From Veronia pacifica (GTDB taxonomy: Bacteria > Pseudomonadota > Gammaproteobacteria > Enterobacterales > Vibrionaceae), in the NCBI RefSeq assembly GCF_001707825.1, contig NZ_LYBM01000014.1:1-64000 (forward strand): a stretch of DNA of 64,000 bases, written 5' to 3'. Numbering within the stretch: the first letter of the stretch is position 1; each line of letters starts with the position of its first letter. Positions 1-9,424 of this stretch are shown one piece after another. Made by a program: the position numbers and the translations under genes. The notes below the pieces were generated by a model. It did not search any database. It saw nothing but the letters and a program-made list of their open reading frames with translations, and was not told where the DNA came from.

Positions 1-21
1 TTTATGTCTTTCTGAAAGTGT

Positions 22-1056
22 TTAAGGGCAAGGGTTAGAAAACTGCGTCGCGATGTTATCGATCTCTTTTAAAACCTCATCATCGAGCGTGACGTCAATA
101 CTATTAATATTCGCCTCCAGTTGCTCGAGGGTCGTTGCCCCTATAATGTTGCTGGCGACAAATGGCCTTGAATTTACAAAGGCCAACGCCATCTGAGCGG
201 GATCTAAACCGTGATCTCTTGCTAGATTGACATAGGCTTCCGTAGCCAGAAGACCATTTTCTGTAAAGTAACGAGAAAATCGTCCCCAACGCGTGCATCT
301 TGCCCCATCTGGTTTGTTATTGTGGAGGTATTTACCGGACAAGACGCCAAATGCGAGGGGGGAATAGGCAAGTAGTTCTACCCCTTCTTGAAAACTAATT
401 TCCGACAGCCCCACTTCAAAACTTCGATTGAGAAGGTTGTAAGGGTTTTGAATAGATACAATGCGACTAAGGTCGTGCTTTTCAGCTATCCGGAGATATG
501 ACATCACCCCCCAAGGGGTTTCATTCGAAACGCCGATGTGGCGAATTTTACCTTCCCTAACCAGCTCTGACAGAGCATCAAGTGTCTCCAGCAAGCTGAC
601 ATCTTGATTGTCGGCCTGATGTTTGTAATTAAGCGAGCCAAAATTGTTCACTTGTCTTTGTGGCCAGTGTACTTGATATAAATCTATGTAGTCGGTTTCC
701 AGTCTCCGTAAACTGTCCTCTAACGCTTGTCTGACATTTCGCCTGTCGAGTGACATGTTGTTTCTTATGTAAGGAACGCCACGAGGTCCAGCGATTTTAG
801 TTGCGACAATCAGTTTTTCGCGACAACCGGGCTGTTTCAGCCAGCTGCCGATATATTTTTCCGTCAAACCCTGAGTTTCAGGAGTGGGTGGGATCGCATA
901 CATTTCCGCTGTATCAATGAAGTTTATCCCCCGGTCGACCGCTAAATCCAATTGGGCATGAGCGTCAGCTTCAGTGTTCTGTTGACCAAACGTCATAGTG
1001 CCCAAACAGATTTTACTGACGTTTAGGTCGGTATGGGGGAGGGTATGGTATTGCAT
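22..1056 (-). CDS. tas: Aldo/keto reductase, Tas type
   Basis: 344-residue NADP(H)-dependent aldo/keto reductase of the Tas family, a cytoplasmic TIM barrel; the physiological substrate is not known. The catalytic tetrad is visible as Asp48 and Tyr53 (in FIDTAEMY), Lys87 (VATK) and His130 (LYQVHWPQR). Full length, with a GGAGAA ribosome site before the ATG. In E. coli tas also lies close to mutH, so the neighbourhood is conserved. Family assignment is firm; the cellular role is not. Confidence 0.93.
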   Translation of the reverse strand: MQYHTLPHTDLNVSKICLGTMTFGQQNTEADAHAQLDLAVDRGINFIDTAEMYAIPPTPETQGLTEKYIGSWLKQPGCREKLIVATKIAGPRGVPYIRNNMSLDRRNVRQALEDSLRRLETDYIDLYQVHWPQRQVNNFGSLNYKHQADNQDVSLLETLDALSELVREGKIRHIGVSNETPWGVMSYLRIAEKHDLSRIVSIQNPYNLLNRSFEVGLSEISFQEGVELLAYSPLAFGVLSGKYLHNNKPDGARCTRWGRFSRYFTENGLLATEAYVNLARDHGLDPAQMALAFVNSRPFVASNIIGATTLEQLEANINSIDVTLDDEVLKEIDNIATQFSNPCP

Positions 1057-1313
1057 CCGTTCTCCTTACTAGAGATGTATCCTATTACGACATTGCCTTT
1101 ATGATGAGTGAATTTCAATCATCCCATCCGTGTCACAATACGAACACTTCGTATTTCAGCGATCTCATACTTAAATTTTATGGCTGCTTTTTAAACCACG
1201 TTTCACTATTAACCATACAATATGTGTGGCAGTTATCATTTGAACATTTGAGTTGGTGGTTTTGAGTAAAACTCAACTAGCCTTTAAAGGTTAGGAAGCT
1301 TGGAGGGAAGCGA

Positions 1314-1613
1314 ATGAAATTAAAACAGCTCAAGTACTGGATAAAGTCCCATCCGCACGATATACCCCATTGTTACGTTGTTGCCCATGCAGGTGGCGTT
1401 CAGTATATGGTCGAGGTTGAGGTCAAAGGAAATCTAGAGCCCCTACGTGATGACAATGAACAAATGATGCACTTTGACACCATAGAGCGTGTGAGTGGTA
1501 GTCTTCGAAAACTTGGTATTGAGAGGGCGACACTGCGTTTAATGGATCCGTATGATGAATTCGGTCCTACTGGTGCAGCAGCTGTGCACGAAGACATGGA
1601 GATCAGATTGTAG
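1314..1613 (+). CDS. Small conserved protein, DUF6482-like
   Basis: 99-residue cytoplasmic protein with no signal peptide or membrane segment. It reads like the short proteins grouped as DUF6482 in marine gammaproteobacteria, but this is from memory of the pattern and the function is unknown. A strong ribosome site (GGAGGG) precedes the ATG. Upstream are two inverted repeats, TTGAGTT/AACTCAA (1248-1276) and CCTTTAAAGG (1281-1290), which could be an operator or leader structure. It is transcribed alone, between divergent tas and convergent mutH. Confidence 0.75.
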   Translation: MKLKQLKYWIKSHPHDIPHCYVVAHAGGVQYMVEVEVKGNLEPLRDDNEQMMHFDTIERVSGSLRKLGIERATLRLMDPYDEFGPTGAAAVHEDMEIRL

Positions 1614-1618
1614 CGTCT

Positions 1619-1647
1619 GAGCTGACGCCCGAGGGCGTCGGCGGCTC
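1619..1647 (+). terminator. Strong hairpin after the DUF6482-like gene
   Basis: GAGC...GCTC encloses a perfect GACGCC-CGAG-GGCGTC stem just 3' of the stop codon. No T-run follows on either strand, so it may be a 3' end stabiliser or weak terminator rather than a classical intrinsic terminator. Confidence 0.5.
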
Positions 1648-1732
1648 TATGCACATGTTCCCATAAGCATGTACTAGTCCTCATAAACCGAAATTAATCC
1701 CCCGCTACGTTATACTGCGCTGACGACAGATT

Positions 1733-2425
1733 TTATCTATCCTGATTGTTTTCTGCCAAGTGCAAAAAGTGCCGACGTAAAATTCGCTCAGTAAAAGATT
1801 TTCTTAAGTAAAAGCCTTTTGGTTGCGCCTTGATTGGCTGGCCTGAAGCACCGTAGGCTTCGGTGACCACTTTACCGTTCATGCCTTTGGGCCTGAGTTG
1901 GAGATATTCACCATGCCGGGCGTTTATTTTGGCAATTTCACCCAGTGCAATCATATCCATTAATTCTTCCCAATCTGCTTTTAACTGTGCTTCCTCTTCG
2001 GTACTCGGTTGCCATAACAGTGGCATACCAATTTGTCGATCGCAGACGGGAATGTCGCGCTCGCCTTCCACTGGAATCCACAACACTTTAGAGAGCTTTT
2101 GTCTGATGTGGCTTTTTTCCCAACTCAAACCGTGGATCCCTGTCAGTGGTGCCACACAAACAAAGGTTGTTTCAAGCGGCTTGCCGGAATAACTGATGGG
2201 AATGCTTTTGAGCTCGATAGCCAGATCCTCAAAATCCTGCACAGGCTTACTGCCTGCAGTGGCGCCAAGCCAGGTTTCGAGCAACATACCCACCCAGCCT
2301 TTTTCACGTTTCAGATCCATTGGGCATTGCTGCCCGAGCTTCGCGGCTATTTCTCCGAGGCTAAAGCCTGCCAGCTCAAGGGCACGTTCAAGAAGTTCTT
2401 GTTCAGTTTGAGGTGCTGCGTTCAT
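1733..2425 (-). CDS. mutH: DNA mismatch repair endonuclease MutH
   Basis: 230-residue MutH. It nicks the unmethylated strand at hemimethylated GATC during MutHLS repair. The metal site is visible as Asp64, Glu71 and Lys73 ([10 protein letters not shown]) with Glu50 in the preceding helix. The reading frame is open 31 codons further upstream, but the family N-terminus ([17 protein letters not shown]) matches an ATG at 2425. No good ribosome site is seen at either candidate. The terminal part ([14 protein letters not shown]) matches E. coli MutH, so the gene is complete. MutH implies a Dam-methylating organism. Confidence 0.95.
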   Translation of the reverse strand: MNAAPQTEQELLERALELAGFSLGEIAAKLGQQCPMDLKREKGWVGMLLETWLGATAGSKPVQDFEDLAIELKSIPISYSGKPLETTFVCVAPLTGIHGLSWEKSHIRQKLSKVLWIPVEGERDIPVCDRQIGMPLLWQPSTEEEAQLKADWEELMDMIALGEIAKINARHGEYLQLRPKGMNGKVVTEAYGASGQPIKAQPKGFYLRKSFTERILRRHFLHLAENNQDR

Positions 2426-3027
2426 TATAAATATGACGAAAAAGTTTGCGTTAACGCTATCAGCACGATGGTGAAAATGCCAGTTTGATATCGGGCAGTT
2501 GAGAATAAAGATATCCACAGGTCAAGAGGATCATCCAGCTCAGTTAGATCCTATGTATGTATAAACAGTGATTTTCCTAAGGTTTTTTGTGACGAATAGT
2601 GCTGTTATGTGTGGAATTTATACAAAGTTGCTCGACTGATAACTATCTGGTTGATCTTTGACCGAAGCGTTTGTTTCGGTTTTCGATTGGAAGGATCAAA
2701 ATAATCTTATCTATGAGGGTTGTTTTAAACTATTGAAAAATAACACTTATATTTATGATTTAACTAGACTTAAAACTCGCATCGATATTTTCATTAATAA
2801 TTAAAACACATTATCTTTCCTTTCTGCACATAGCTATCCACAGAAAGCGTGAATAAATGTGCTTTGTGTCTCATGTTGCTGTTTATAACTTCTGAAGGGG
2901 TGATGCTTTATCCTCAATGTAGGGTGTAATCCCCAAAAACTATAATCCATTAACATTGTTTGTTTACCACTGTGGGTATTATGTGAAAAAATCACTGTTA
3001 ATAGAGATTTATGTTTGAGGTCGTCCA
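2426..3027. other. 602-bp AT-rich intergenic region with DnaA-box-like and GATC sites
   Basis: No gene was recognised between divergent mutH and rppH. Seen directly: three 8-of-9 matches to the DnaA box TTATCCACA, at 2511-2519 (ATATCCACA), 2834-2842 (CTATCCACA) and 2908-2916 (TTATCCTCA), and four GATC sites at 2529, 2547, 2653 and 2694. There is also a hairpin ACCGAA/TTCGGT followed by TTTC (2661-2684). The promoters of mutH and rppH must lie here, but no consensus pair was found. Confidence 0.5.
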
Positions 3028-3552
3028 GTGATAGATGGCGATGGCTACCGTCCCAATGTTGGGATTGTCATATGTAACAGCCACGGTCAGGTTCTCTGGG
3101 CTCGTCGATGTGGACAACATTCTTGGCAGTTTCCCCAAGGGGGAATTGATGAAGGTGAGACTCCAGAACAGGCTATGTTCAGAGAGTTGTATGAGGAAGT
3201 GGGACTGACGAAAAAGGATGTCAGAATTTTAGCAACCAGTCGTCATTGGCTTCGCTATAAGTTGCCGAAAAGACTGGTTCGCTGGGACTCAAAGCCTGTT
3301 TGTATCGGGCAAAAGCAGAAATGGTTTCTGCTTAAGCTGGAATGTGACGAGTCAAGGGTAAACATGCAGTGTGGTGCATCACCAGAGTTTGATGGCTGGC
3401 GTTGGGTCAGTTATTGGTATCCGGTGAGGCAGGTTGTATCCTTTAAGCGCGATGTATATCGCAGGGCAATGAAAGAGTTTGCTGCCGTTGCTATGCCTTT
3501 TAGGGAGAGAAAGGCACGTAAGAAAGCACGAAAAGGCTCGAACAAAAGATAA
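3028..3552 (+). CDS. rppH: RNA pyrophosphohydrolase RppH
   Basis: 174-residue Nudix hydrolase that converts the 5' triphosphate of mRNA to a monophosphate and so primes RNase E decay. The Nudix box is seen as [22 protein letters not shown]. The start is GTG ([17 protein letters not shown]), matching the E. coli N-terminus. The C-terminal tail is short and basic ([13 protein letters not shown]). It lies just before ptsP, as in E. coli, separated by about 170 bp that holds a GTTATC/GATAAC inverted repeat (3607-3627). Confidence 0.96.
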   Translation: MIDGDGYRPNVGIVICNSHGQVLWARRCGQHSWQFPQGGIDEGETPEQAMFRELYEEVGLTKKDVRILATSRHWLRYKLPKRLVRWDSKPVCIGQKQKWFLLKLECDESRVNMQCGASPEFDGWRWVSYWYPVRQVVSFKRDVYRRAMKEFAAVAMPFRERKARKKARKGSNKR

Positions 3553-3719
3553 GATAATGAGAGCCAGAGCTGACGCATTGGTGGGCAATTGTTTTGACTG
3601 AAATAGCGTTATCGAGCGCGGAGATAACAATGCTTCCAATTCCTTTACTAGCAGCTTAAGCTCAATTAGATATAGGATTATTTTTACCGACGGGTTCGTG
3701 ATGACGAGAGAGGAAACTG

Positions 3720-5972
3720 ATGCTGACCAAGCTACGTGATATTGTTCATAAAGTTGCTTCTTCAGCCAGTGTCAGCGACTCTCTCGATGTGCTTGTAAAA
3801 GAGACCTGCCTTGCAATGTCCACCGAGTGCTGCTCTGTTTATATCGCGGATCATCAGCTCAAGACTTACGAGCTGATGGCTAGCCAAGGGCTGGACGTTG
3901 CACCCGGATCAATAGTCATGGACTTTGATGAAGGTCTGGTTGGTCTCGTTGGCCGACGCGCTGAACCCATTAATGTCGCCGATGTAAAAAAACACCGTGA
4001 GTTCAAACACTTTCCCGAAACCGGGGAAGATGCCTTCCACTCTTTTCTCGGTACTCCCATTATTTACCGCCGCGAGGTTCTCGGCGTTCTTGTCGTTCAG
4101 CAGCGTGATTCCCGACACTTTGACGAGAGTGAAGAATCCTTCCTTATTACCCTTGCTGCTCAGTTAGCTGTTATCTTTGCTCATGCAAAGGCACAGGGTA
4201 TATGGCCTGAAAACGAAATAACAGTTCTGCATGGTGCTGCAGCGTCCCAAGGTATTGCCATCGCGAGAGCATGGTGTGACCTGACCCGCCCTGAACTGGA
4301 AGACGTACTGCCAGCCTCGGTAGTGTGCAGTAAGTCAGATATCAGACGTCTTGATGAAGCCATTAATGCGGCCTGTAATGACTTTCGTAAACTCAGAAAA
4401 CGACTCGATTTGGATCTGAATGCCGATGTGCTGGCTATTTTTGACCTTTTCACCCACCTGCTGAATGACCCAATGCTCAGGGATGCGATTGTTGAACGTA
4501 TCAACAATGGCGACATGGCTGAGTGGGCACTGAGGCAGGCAGTTGATGATTTTTCAGCACGGTTCGGCGCGATGTCCGATCCTTATCTGAAACAGCGGGC
4601 TGCAGATATTAAAGAGCTTGGTCAGAGGCTGTTAACGTTTCTTCAGCAGCAAAGCGCACCGGAATGGAATATAGAGCAACCTATCGTGTTGTTGGCCCGT
4701 GAGCTGACTGCAGGGATGCTGGCGGCAATACCGAGAGGAAAACTCGCTGGTCTGGTCGCAGAAGAGGGCGCTGTGAATGCTCACGCTGCGATTCTCGCCA
4801 GAGCTATGGGTATTCCTGCTGTTATGGGGGTCGACTTTCGCCCCCGTCTGGTTCATGGCAAACACATTGTGCTTGATGGTTATCAGGGGATGGTGTTCGT
4901 TGAGCCTTCCGGCGTGGTGGTGCAGGAATACGAAAGACTGCTTGAGGAAGAGGCTGAAATTCAGTCACTGCTGGACAGTGAGTTTACCTCGAATACACAG
5001 ACAGCTGACGGCACAGAGATCGAGATACATTTAAACGCGGGTTTGAGTGCAGATACGGGTATTGCGATTAACGATGGTGTGGACGGTGTCGGTTTATACC
5101 GTACAGAAATACCATTTCTGATGCAGTCCAGTTTCCCGTCTGAGGATGACCAGTGTGCTCTCTACCAATCTATTCTTGAGGCATATCGCGGTCAGCCGGT
5201 GGTGATGCGATCCTTAGATATTGGCGGTGATAAGCCTCTGCCATATCTCACGATTGAAGAGGACAATCCCTTCTTGGGTTGGCGTGGGATCAGATTTACA
5301 CTCGATCACCCTGATATTTTTCTGATGCAGATCAGAGCCATGCTCCGGGCAAGTGATGGAATGGATAACCTTGCTATCCTATTGCCCATGGTATCTGGTC
5401 TCAACGAGTTACTTGATGCAAAAGTGCTCATTCAGCGGGCTTTTGACGAAGTCGCAGAGTTGTTTGATGCCGAGGGAAAAACACTTCATCCACCCAGTCT
5501 GGGGGTGATGGTTGAGGTACCCTCCATTCTTTACCAACTTGACGCGGTTGCACAGCATGTTGACTTTATTTCTGTCGGAACCAATGACCTGACGCAGTAC
5601 CTTCTCGCTGTTGATAGGAATAACGTACGTGTGGCAGACGTTTATGACTCGTTACACCCTGCGGTCATTGCTGCACTTCAGAGTATAGTGAGTACCTGTC
5701 AGCGAAATCAGTTACCTGTGTGCGTGTGTGGTGAGTTAGCCGGGGATCCGCTCGGTGCTATGTTGTTGATCGGAATGGGATACCGCCAACTCAGTATGAA
5801 TACCCGGAGTGTCGCTAGAATCAAATACGTTCTCCGCCATCTTGATATAAAGGCTGTTCAGGAGCATGTCAAAACAATATCCTCGCTCACAATGGCCGAT
5901 GAGATCCGCGCTGAGTCTGAATCGTTTTTAAAACTGCACAATTTAGGAGATATTCTCAGAGTGTGCAGATAG
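3720..5972 (+). CDS. ptsP: PTS-Ntr enzyme I, phosphoenolpyruvate-protein phosphotransferase
   Basis: 750 residues (E. coli 748). It takes phosphate from PEP and passes it to NPr (PtsO) in the nitrogen-related PTS. An N-terminal GAF domain (about 1-160) senses small molecules such as glutamine in E. coli. Then come the HPr-binding and swivelling domains with the active-site His355 (NAHAAILAR), and the C-terminal PEP-binding TIM barrel (RTEIPF; SVGTNDLTQY; CGELAGDP). The ATG follows GAGGAAA. The next gene starts 9 bp after the stop, so the two are likely co-transcribed. Confidence 0.97.
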   Translation: MLTKLRDIVHKVASSASVSDSLDVLVKETCLAMSTECCSVYIADHQLKTYELMASQGLDVAPGSIVMDFDEGLVGLVGRRAEPINVADVKKHREFKHFPETGEDAFHSFLGTPIIYRREVLGVLVVQQRDSRHFDESEESFLITLAAQLAVIFAHAKAQGIWPENEITVLHGAAASQGIAIARAWCDLTRPELEDVLPASVVCSKSDIRRLDEAINAACNDFRKLRKRLDLDLNADVLAIFDLFTHLLNDPMLRDAIVERINNGDMAEWALRQAVDDFSARFGAMSDPYLKQRAADIKELGQRLLTFLQQQSAPEWNIEQPIVLLARELTAGMLAAIPRGKLAGLVAEEGAVNAHAAILARAMGIPAVMGVDFRPRLVHGKHIVLDGYQGMVFVEPSGVVVQEYERLLEEEAEIQSLLDSEFTSNTQTADGTEIEIHLNAGLSADTGIAINDGVDGVGLYRTEIPFLMQSSFPSEDDQCALYQSILEAYRGQPVVMRSLDIGGDKPLPYLTIEEDNPFLGWRGIRFTLDHPDIFLMQIRAMLRASDGMDNLAILLPMVSGLNELLDAKVLIQRAFDEVAELFDAEGKTLHPPSLGVMVEVPSILYQLDAVAQHVDFISVGTNDLTQYLLAVDRNNVRVADVYDSLHPAVIAALQSIVSTCQRNQLPVCVCGELAGDPLGAMLLIGMGYRQLSMNTRSVARIKYVLRHLDIKAVQEHVKTISSLTMADEIRAESESFLKLHNLGDILRVCR

Positions 5973-5981
5973 GAAGTTGTT

Positions 5982-6788
5982 ATGCTTGATGCCCTTTGGT
6001 GGCTGTTTCCTGCTTGTCTGGTAACTGGCTCTGTAGTTGGGGTTTTAGCTGGTCTTCTCGGGATCGGCGGTGGTCTTCTGGTTGTACCTGTATTGTCCTA
6101 CCTGTTTCCCTTGGCTGGTGCATTACCCGAACATGTTATGCCAATGGCGCTAGCGACATCCCTGGCCAGTATTGTGCTCACTGCCTCATCATCAGCCCGC
6201 AATCATTACCGTATGGGCAACACTGATATCAGGGTTATACGCACCTTACTACCCGGTATTCTTCTCGGTGGCCTGATGGGAAGCGCATTGGCAGACCATT
6301 TACCTGCTGAAGTATTGCCCCGGGTTTTTGGTGGCATCGTTATGTTGCTGGCGCTACAAATGTTTGTATCTATGCGTGTTAAAGCAACGACAGCTCCATT
6401 CCCCAGTCGTGTTGGTAATCTCGCGGGTGGAACAGTGATAGGCATAGTATCCAGTCTGGCAGGTATCGGTGGAGGTTCGCTGATCGTACCTTATCTCAGT
6501 CATTTTGGGGTCGAGATGCGGAAAGCCATTGGCAGTGCATCAATGTGCGGGGTATTCCTCGCCATTTCCGGTATGACAGGCTTTGTCATTTTTGGTTTGC
6601 ACCATGAGCAGCCTTTACCCGCTTACAGCCTTGGTTACGTGTACTTGCCAGCGCTATTAGGTATTGCTGGCACCTCTGTGCTGACAACAGGCTATGGAGT
6701 CAAGCTGACAACACGCTTACCTGTCCATATCATCAAACAGGTTTTCTCGGTTTTTCTTTTACTCGTTGCACTGTCTATGCTGTTTTAG
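5982..6788 (+). CDS. Sulfite exporter TauE/SafE family membrane protein
   Basis: 268-residue inner-membrane protein of the TauE/SafE (DUF81) family, with about eight hydrophobic segments. The two internally similar halves each carry the glycine-rich signature (GVLAGLLGIGGGLLVVPVL near 24-42 and GIVSSLAGIGGGSLIVPYL near 153-171). Members move sulfite, sulfoacetate or other organic anions; the substrate here is unknown. It occupies the place after ptsP where lgt is found in E. coli and ends in a bidirectional terminator shared with thyA. Confidence 0.88.
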   Translation: MLDALWWLFPACLVTGSVVGVLAGLLGIGGGLLVVPVLSYLFPLAGALPEHVMPMALATSLASIVLTASSSARNHYRMGNTDIRVIRTLLPGILLGGLMGSALADHLPAEVLPRVFGGIVMLLALQMFVSMRVKATTAPFPSRVGNLAGGTVIGIVSSLAGIGGGSLIVPYLSHFGVEMRKAIGSASMCGVFLAISGMTGFVIFGLHHEQPLPAYSLGYVYLPALLGIAGTSVLTTGYGVKLTTRLPVHIIKQVFSVFLLLVALSMLF

Positions 6789-6795
6789 AATGAAC

Positions 6796-6821
6796 AAAGC
6801 CTGAGGTGATCTCAGGCTTTT
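6796..6821. terminator. Bidirectional terminator between the TauE gene and thyA
   Basis: Perfect 10-bp stem AAAGCCTGAG/CTCAGGCTTT with loop GTGAT. T-rich on both exits, and it lies between two convergent genes. Confidence 0.85.
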
Positions 6822-6848
6822 CGGCTGCGATTCAACGAAGAAAAAGAA

Positions 6849-7700
6849 TCAGACAGAGAATGGATACTTAATTGCCTCGTGACATTGGTATCCCTCAACG
6901 TCGAAGTCATCCAATGTCACCCAGGTTTCAAGATCCTCAAGTGTCTTGATCTCCGGATTGATGATCAACTTGGGGGCAGGAAACGGTTCGCGTTTAAGTT
7001 GCACATCCCGCATTAACTCGAGCTGATCTTCATAAATATGTGCGTTGACAATTTTATGGTACGCCTTGCCCGCTTTTTTACCCGTGATCTGCGCGATGAT
7101 TGCCAGTAAAAAATATACCTGAACCATATTGAAATTCAGACCAAGCGGCACATCACAGCTTCTTTGCGTGCTGTTGAGGTACAAGGTATCGCCAAGTAAT
7201 GAAAAGTGATGGCTGTACATGCAAGGACGAAGACAGGCCCGGTCAAAAATCCCAGGATTATAAAATGTCAGGATCTCACCCCGGTTATCGACTCCCTTTG
7301 AAAGGTCATCCATTATCTGACGAAGTAAATCAATGCGACTCCCATCGGCTGTCCGCCATCCTCGGCCAACAACACCATAGGCCTCACCAATATCGTCAGG
7401 CCCCAGTCTGTGCGGGCTTGCCAGCCAGGCGTCATTCTCATTGGCATTGGCATCCCATGTTTTAGTGCCAAGCTTGCGAAAATCGGCCGCGCTCTGGTAG
7501 CCACGCAAATATCCTATCATCTCTGCGATAGCTGATTTCCAGAAACTCTTTCTGGTGGTAACAAGAGGAAATTCGCCGCCAGCGACATCATAGGTCAAAT
7601 CGGCATTGATCACTGTCAGACACTTTTTGCCTGTACGCTCATTATCAACCCAAATGCCCTCATCGACGATGCGCTGACATAAATCGAGATATTGTTTCAT
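6849..7700 (-). CDS. thyA: Thymidylate synthase
   Basis: 283 residues. It makes dTMP from dUMP with methylene-tetrahydrofolate. The nucleophile is Cys160 ([12 protein letters not shown]), followed by the phosphate-binding [12 protein letters not shown] segment. It is longer than the 264-residue E. coli enzyme, with the extra length around residues 85-130. This longer form is known in vibrios. The terminal KYPFSV is close to the usual C-terminus (E. coli ...IAPVAI), so the protein looks complete. In E. coli lgt lies immediately upstream of thyA; here the upstream gene is nptA. Confidence 0.96.
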   Translation of the reverse strand: MKQYLDLCQRIVDEGIWVDNERTGKKCLTVINADLTYDVAGGEFPLVTTRKSFWKSAIAEMIGYLRGYQSAADFRKLGTKTWDANANENDAWLASPHRLGPDDIGEAYGVVGRGWRTADGSRIDLLRQIMDDLSKGVDNRGEILTFYNPGIFDRACLRPCMYSHHFSLLGDTLYLNSTQRSCDVPLGLNFNMVQVYFLLAIIAQITGKKAGKAYHKIVNAHIYEDQLELMRDVQLKREPFPAPKLIINPEIKTLEDLETWVTLDDFDVEGYQCHEAIKYPFSV

Positions 7701-7813
7701 TGATTCATCTTCTTAGTGGCAACGGACTAATTGTATCATTACAGCACGAGGTGGGTGGTGCTGTTTCAGTAGATTTCCTTACTGAGACGAAGAGAAGCAG
7801 AGAGGCATCAAAC

Positions 7814-7838
7814 AAAAAAGACGCCAAATGGCGTCTTT
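7814..7838 (-). terminator. Terminator of nptA
   Basis: Stem AAAGACGCC/GGCGTCTTT with loop ATTT, followed on the minus strand by a run of six T. It lies 24 bp past the nptA stop codon. Confidence 0.85.
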
Positions 7839-7861
7839 AATCATAGGGGGAAGGGTTGTGA

Positions 7862-9004
7862 TCAGTTGGTAAGGAACAAGACCACACCTGGTAGGATGAG
7901 GAATACCACAACCATGTAGCTGATAACAGCAAACTGTGAACGCTCAGCCAGTTGTCCCAACCACTCTGCTGCTTTCAGTGGCAGCTCACGCAGGAATGGC
8001 AGGCCGAAGATTAATGCAGTCGCGAGTATGTTGAAGCTCAGGTGTACCAGTGCGATCTGCAGTGCGAAAACCGCAAACTCACCAGTTACCGCTGTTGCCG
8101 CCAGTAGGGCAGTGATACAGGTACCGATATTCGCACCCAAAGTGAAGGGGTAAACATCACGCACTTTCAATACGCCCGTTCCAACCAGAGGAACCATCAG
8201 GCTTGTTGTCGTAGATGAGCTTTGAACCAACACGGTAACTACAGAGCCTGACAGGATGCCGTGAAGTGGTCCACGACCAATGGCGCTCTTCAGGATTTCT
8301 CTTGCGCGGCCAACCATCAGTTTCTTCATCAGCTTGCCCATAATGGTTATCGCTGCAATGATGGTTATGATACCCAAAGCAATCATCAGGATACCGCCAG
8401 TGTTGTTTGGCAGCATTTCAAGCGGGCCTTTCACAGCGTTGACAACAGGTTTTGTCAGTGGCTTTATGAAGTTCATGCTTTTGATGCTAAGGTCGCTGGC
8501 ACTGGTTAGTGGTGAGACCAACCAAGCTGATATTTTGTTCAGTAGCCCAAATGCCATTTCAAGAGGCAGGAAGATAGCAACAGCGAACAAGTTAAAGAAA
8601 TCATGAACGGTCGCACAGGTGAAGGCGCGTCTAAATTCTTCTTTGCATCTAGCATGACCAAGACTTACCAGCGTATTGGTCACTGTTGTACCGATATTCG
8701 CACCCATCACCATCGGAATAGCTGTCTCGATGGGCAGGCCACCAGCAACCAAACCAACAATGATTGACGTTACTGTACTGGAAGATTGAATCAGCGCAGT
8801 TGCTGCGATACCAATCATTAGAGCGGCAACAGGATGTGAAGCAAAATCAAAAAGGGTTTTAGCATGATCGCCAGTCGCCCATTTGAAGCCTGTGCCTACC
8901 ATAGCCACTGCAACCAGCAGCATGTAAAGCATAAAGGCCAGATTAGCCCATTTTAGCCAGTTTTTTGATGTTGCCTGACTGGCTGTTGAAACCTGAGACG
9001 TCAT
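7862..9004 (-). CDS. nptA: Na+/phosphate cotransporter, NptA type
   Basis: 380-residue inner-membrane protein of the Na/Pi-cotransporter (SLC34-like) family. Two QSSSTVTS / QSSSTTTS repeats (near residues 73 and 256) mark the inverted-repeat substrate site. It closely resembles V. cholerae NptA and has the same neighbours on the hlyU-rpsT side. An in-frame ATG also exists at 9019, but that copy overlaps the repeat described separately. The ATG at 9004 has GGAG upstream and fits the family N-terminus (NWLKWANLAFMLYMLLV). Imports phosphate with sodium. Confidence 0.9.
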   Translation of the reverse strand: MTSQVSTASQATSKNWLKWANLAFMLYMLLVAVAMVGTGFKWATGDHAKTLFDFASHPVAALMIGIAATALIQSSSTVTSIIVGLVAGGLPIETAIPMVMGANIGTTVTNTLVSLGHARCKEEFRRAFTCATVHDFFNLFAVAIFLPLEMAFGLLNKISAWLVSPLTSASDLSIKSMNFIKPLTKPVVNAVKGPLEMLPNNTGGILMIALGIITIIAAITIMGKLMKKLMVGRAREILKSAIGRGPLHGILSGSVVTVLVQSSSTTTSLMVPLVGTGVLKVRDVYPFTLGANIGTCITALLAATAVTGEFAVFALQIALVHLSFNILATALIFGLPFLRELPLKAAEWLGQLAERSQFAVISYMVVVFLILPGVVLFLTN

Positions 9005-9017
9005 ACCTAAAAGCTCC

Positions 9018-9046
9018 ATGACAGTAAAATGTCAAAATTGTGTCAA
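9018..9046 (-). promoter_or_regulatory. PhoB-box-like triple direct repeat at the nptA start
   Basis: On the minus strand three 7-bp units, TTGACAC, TTGACAT and CTGTCAT, are separated by exactly four bases (AATT, TTTA), the 11-bp period of a Pho box (consensus unit CTGTCAT). It fits a phosphate transporter, but it lies only some 14 bp from the chosen start codon, closer than an activator site should be. Confidence 0.45.
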
Positions 9047-9335
9047 AACGAAATTCTGGAGGCATAGTAGGAAGCTATTATTTCATTAATATTACAAATC
9101 TCATCTTCTATGACGTACAAGTGAAAAATATATGACACTTAGGGCCGATAATTTGATGTGAGGCGCACTTATCATCATGATTTTTAAGTTGTTAGTAATC
9201 TGTTCGCATTATTTATCAGATATCGGTGGTATCTATTTTGTTTGGGATCTAGGTCTCGTGTTAATTGGTTCAGGTAGAGATAATAGGCTCGTTTCTCCAT
9301 GATTGACGAGTACGCTGACTTCGGTATTTCCGAGG

Positions 9336-9349
9336 GTTTAGCTCTAAAC
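9336..9349. promoter_or_regulatory. Inverted repeat upstream of nhaA
   Basis: GTTTAG-CT-CTAAAC, 75 bp before the nhaA start, in the 420-bp gene-free stretch between divergent nptA and nhaA. It is a possible site for NhaR (a LysR activator encoded next to nhaA), but the motif was not matched to a known NhaR site. No convincing sigma-70 pair was found for nhaA. Confidence 0.3.
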
Positions 9350-9424
9350 AAGCGATTATTGTCAGACCTCATCTGTGGATAGACTTTATAAATGAATCGT
9401 AAACTTTGCATAGAGGGAAAAAAA

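Noticed and set aside
2426-3027. Possible chromosomal replication origin
   Set aside because: Boxes are all one mismatch off, no 13-mer repeats, and none of the usual oriC neighbours (gidA, mnmE, dnaA, rctB) is present.
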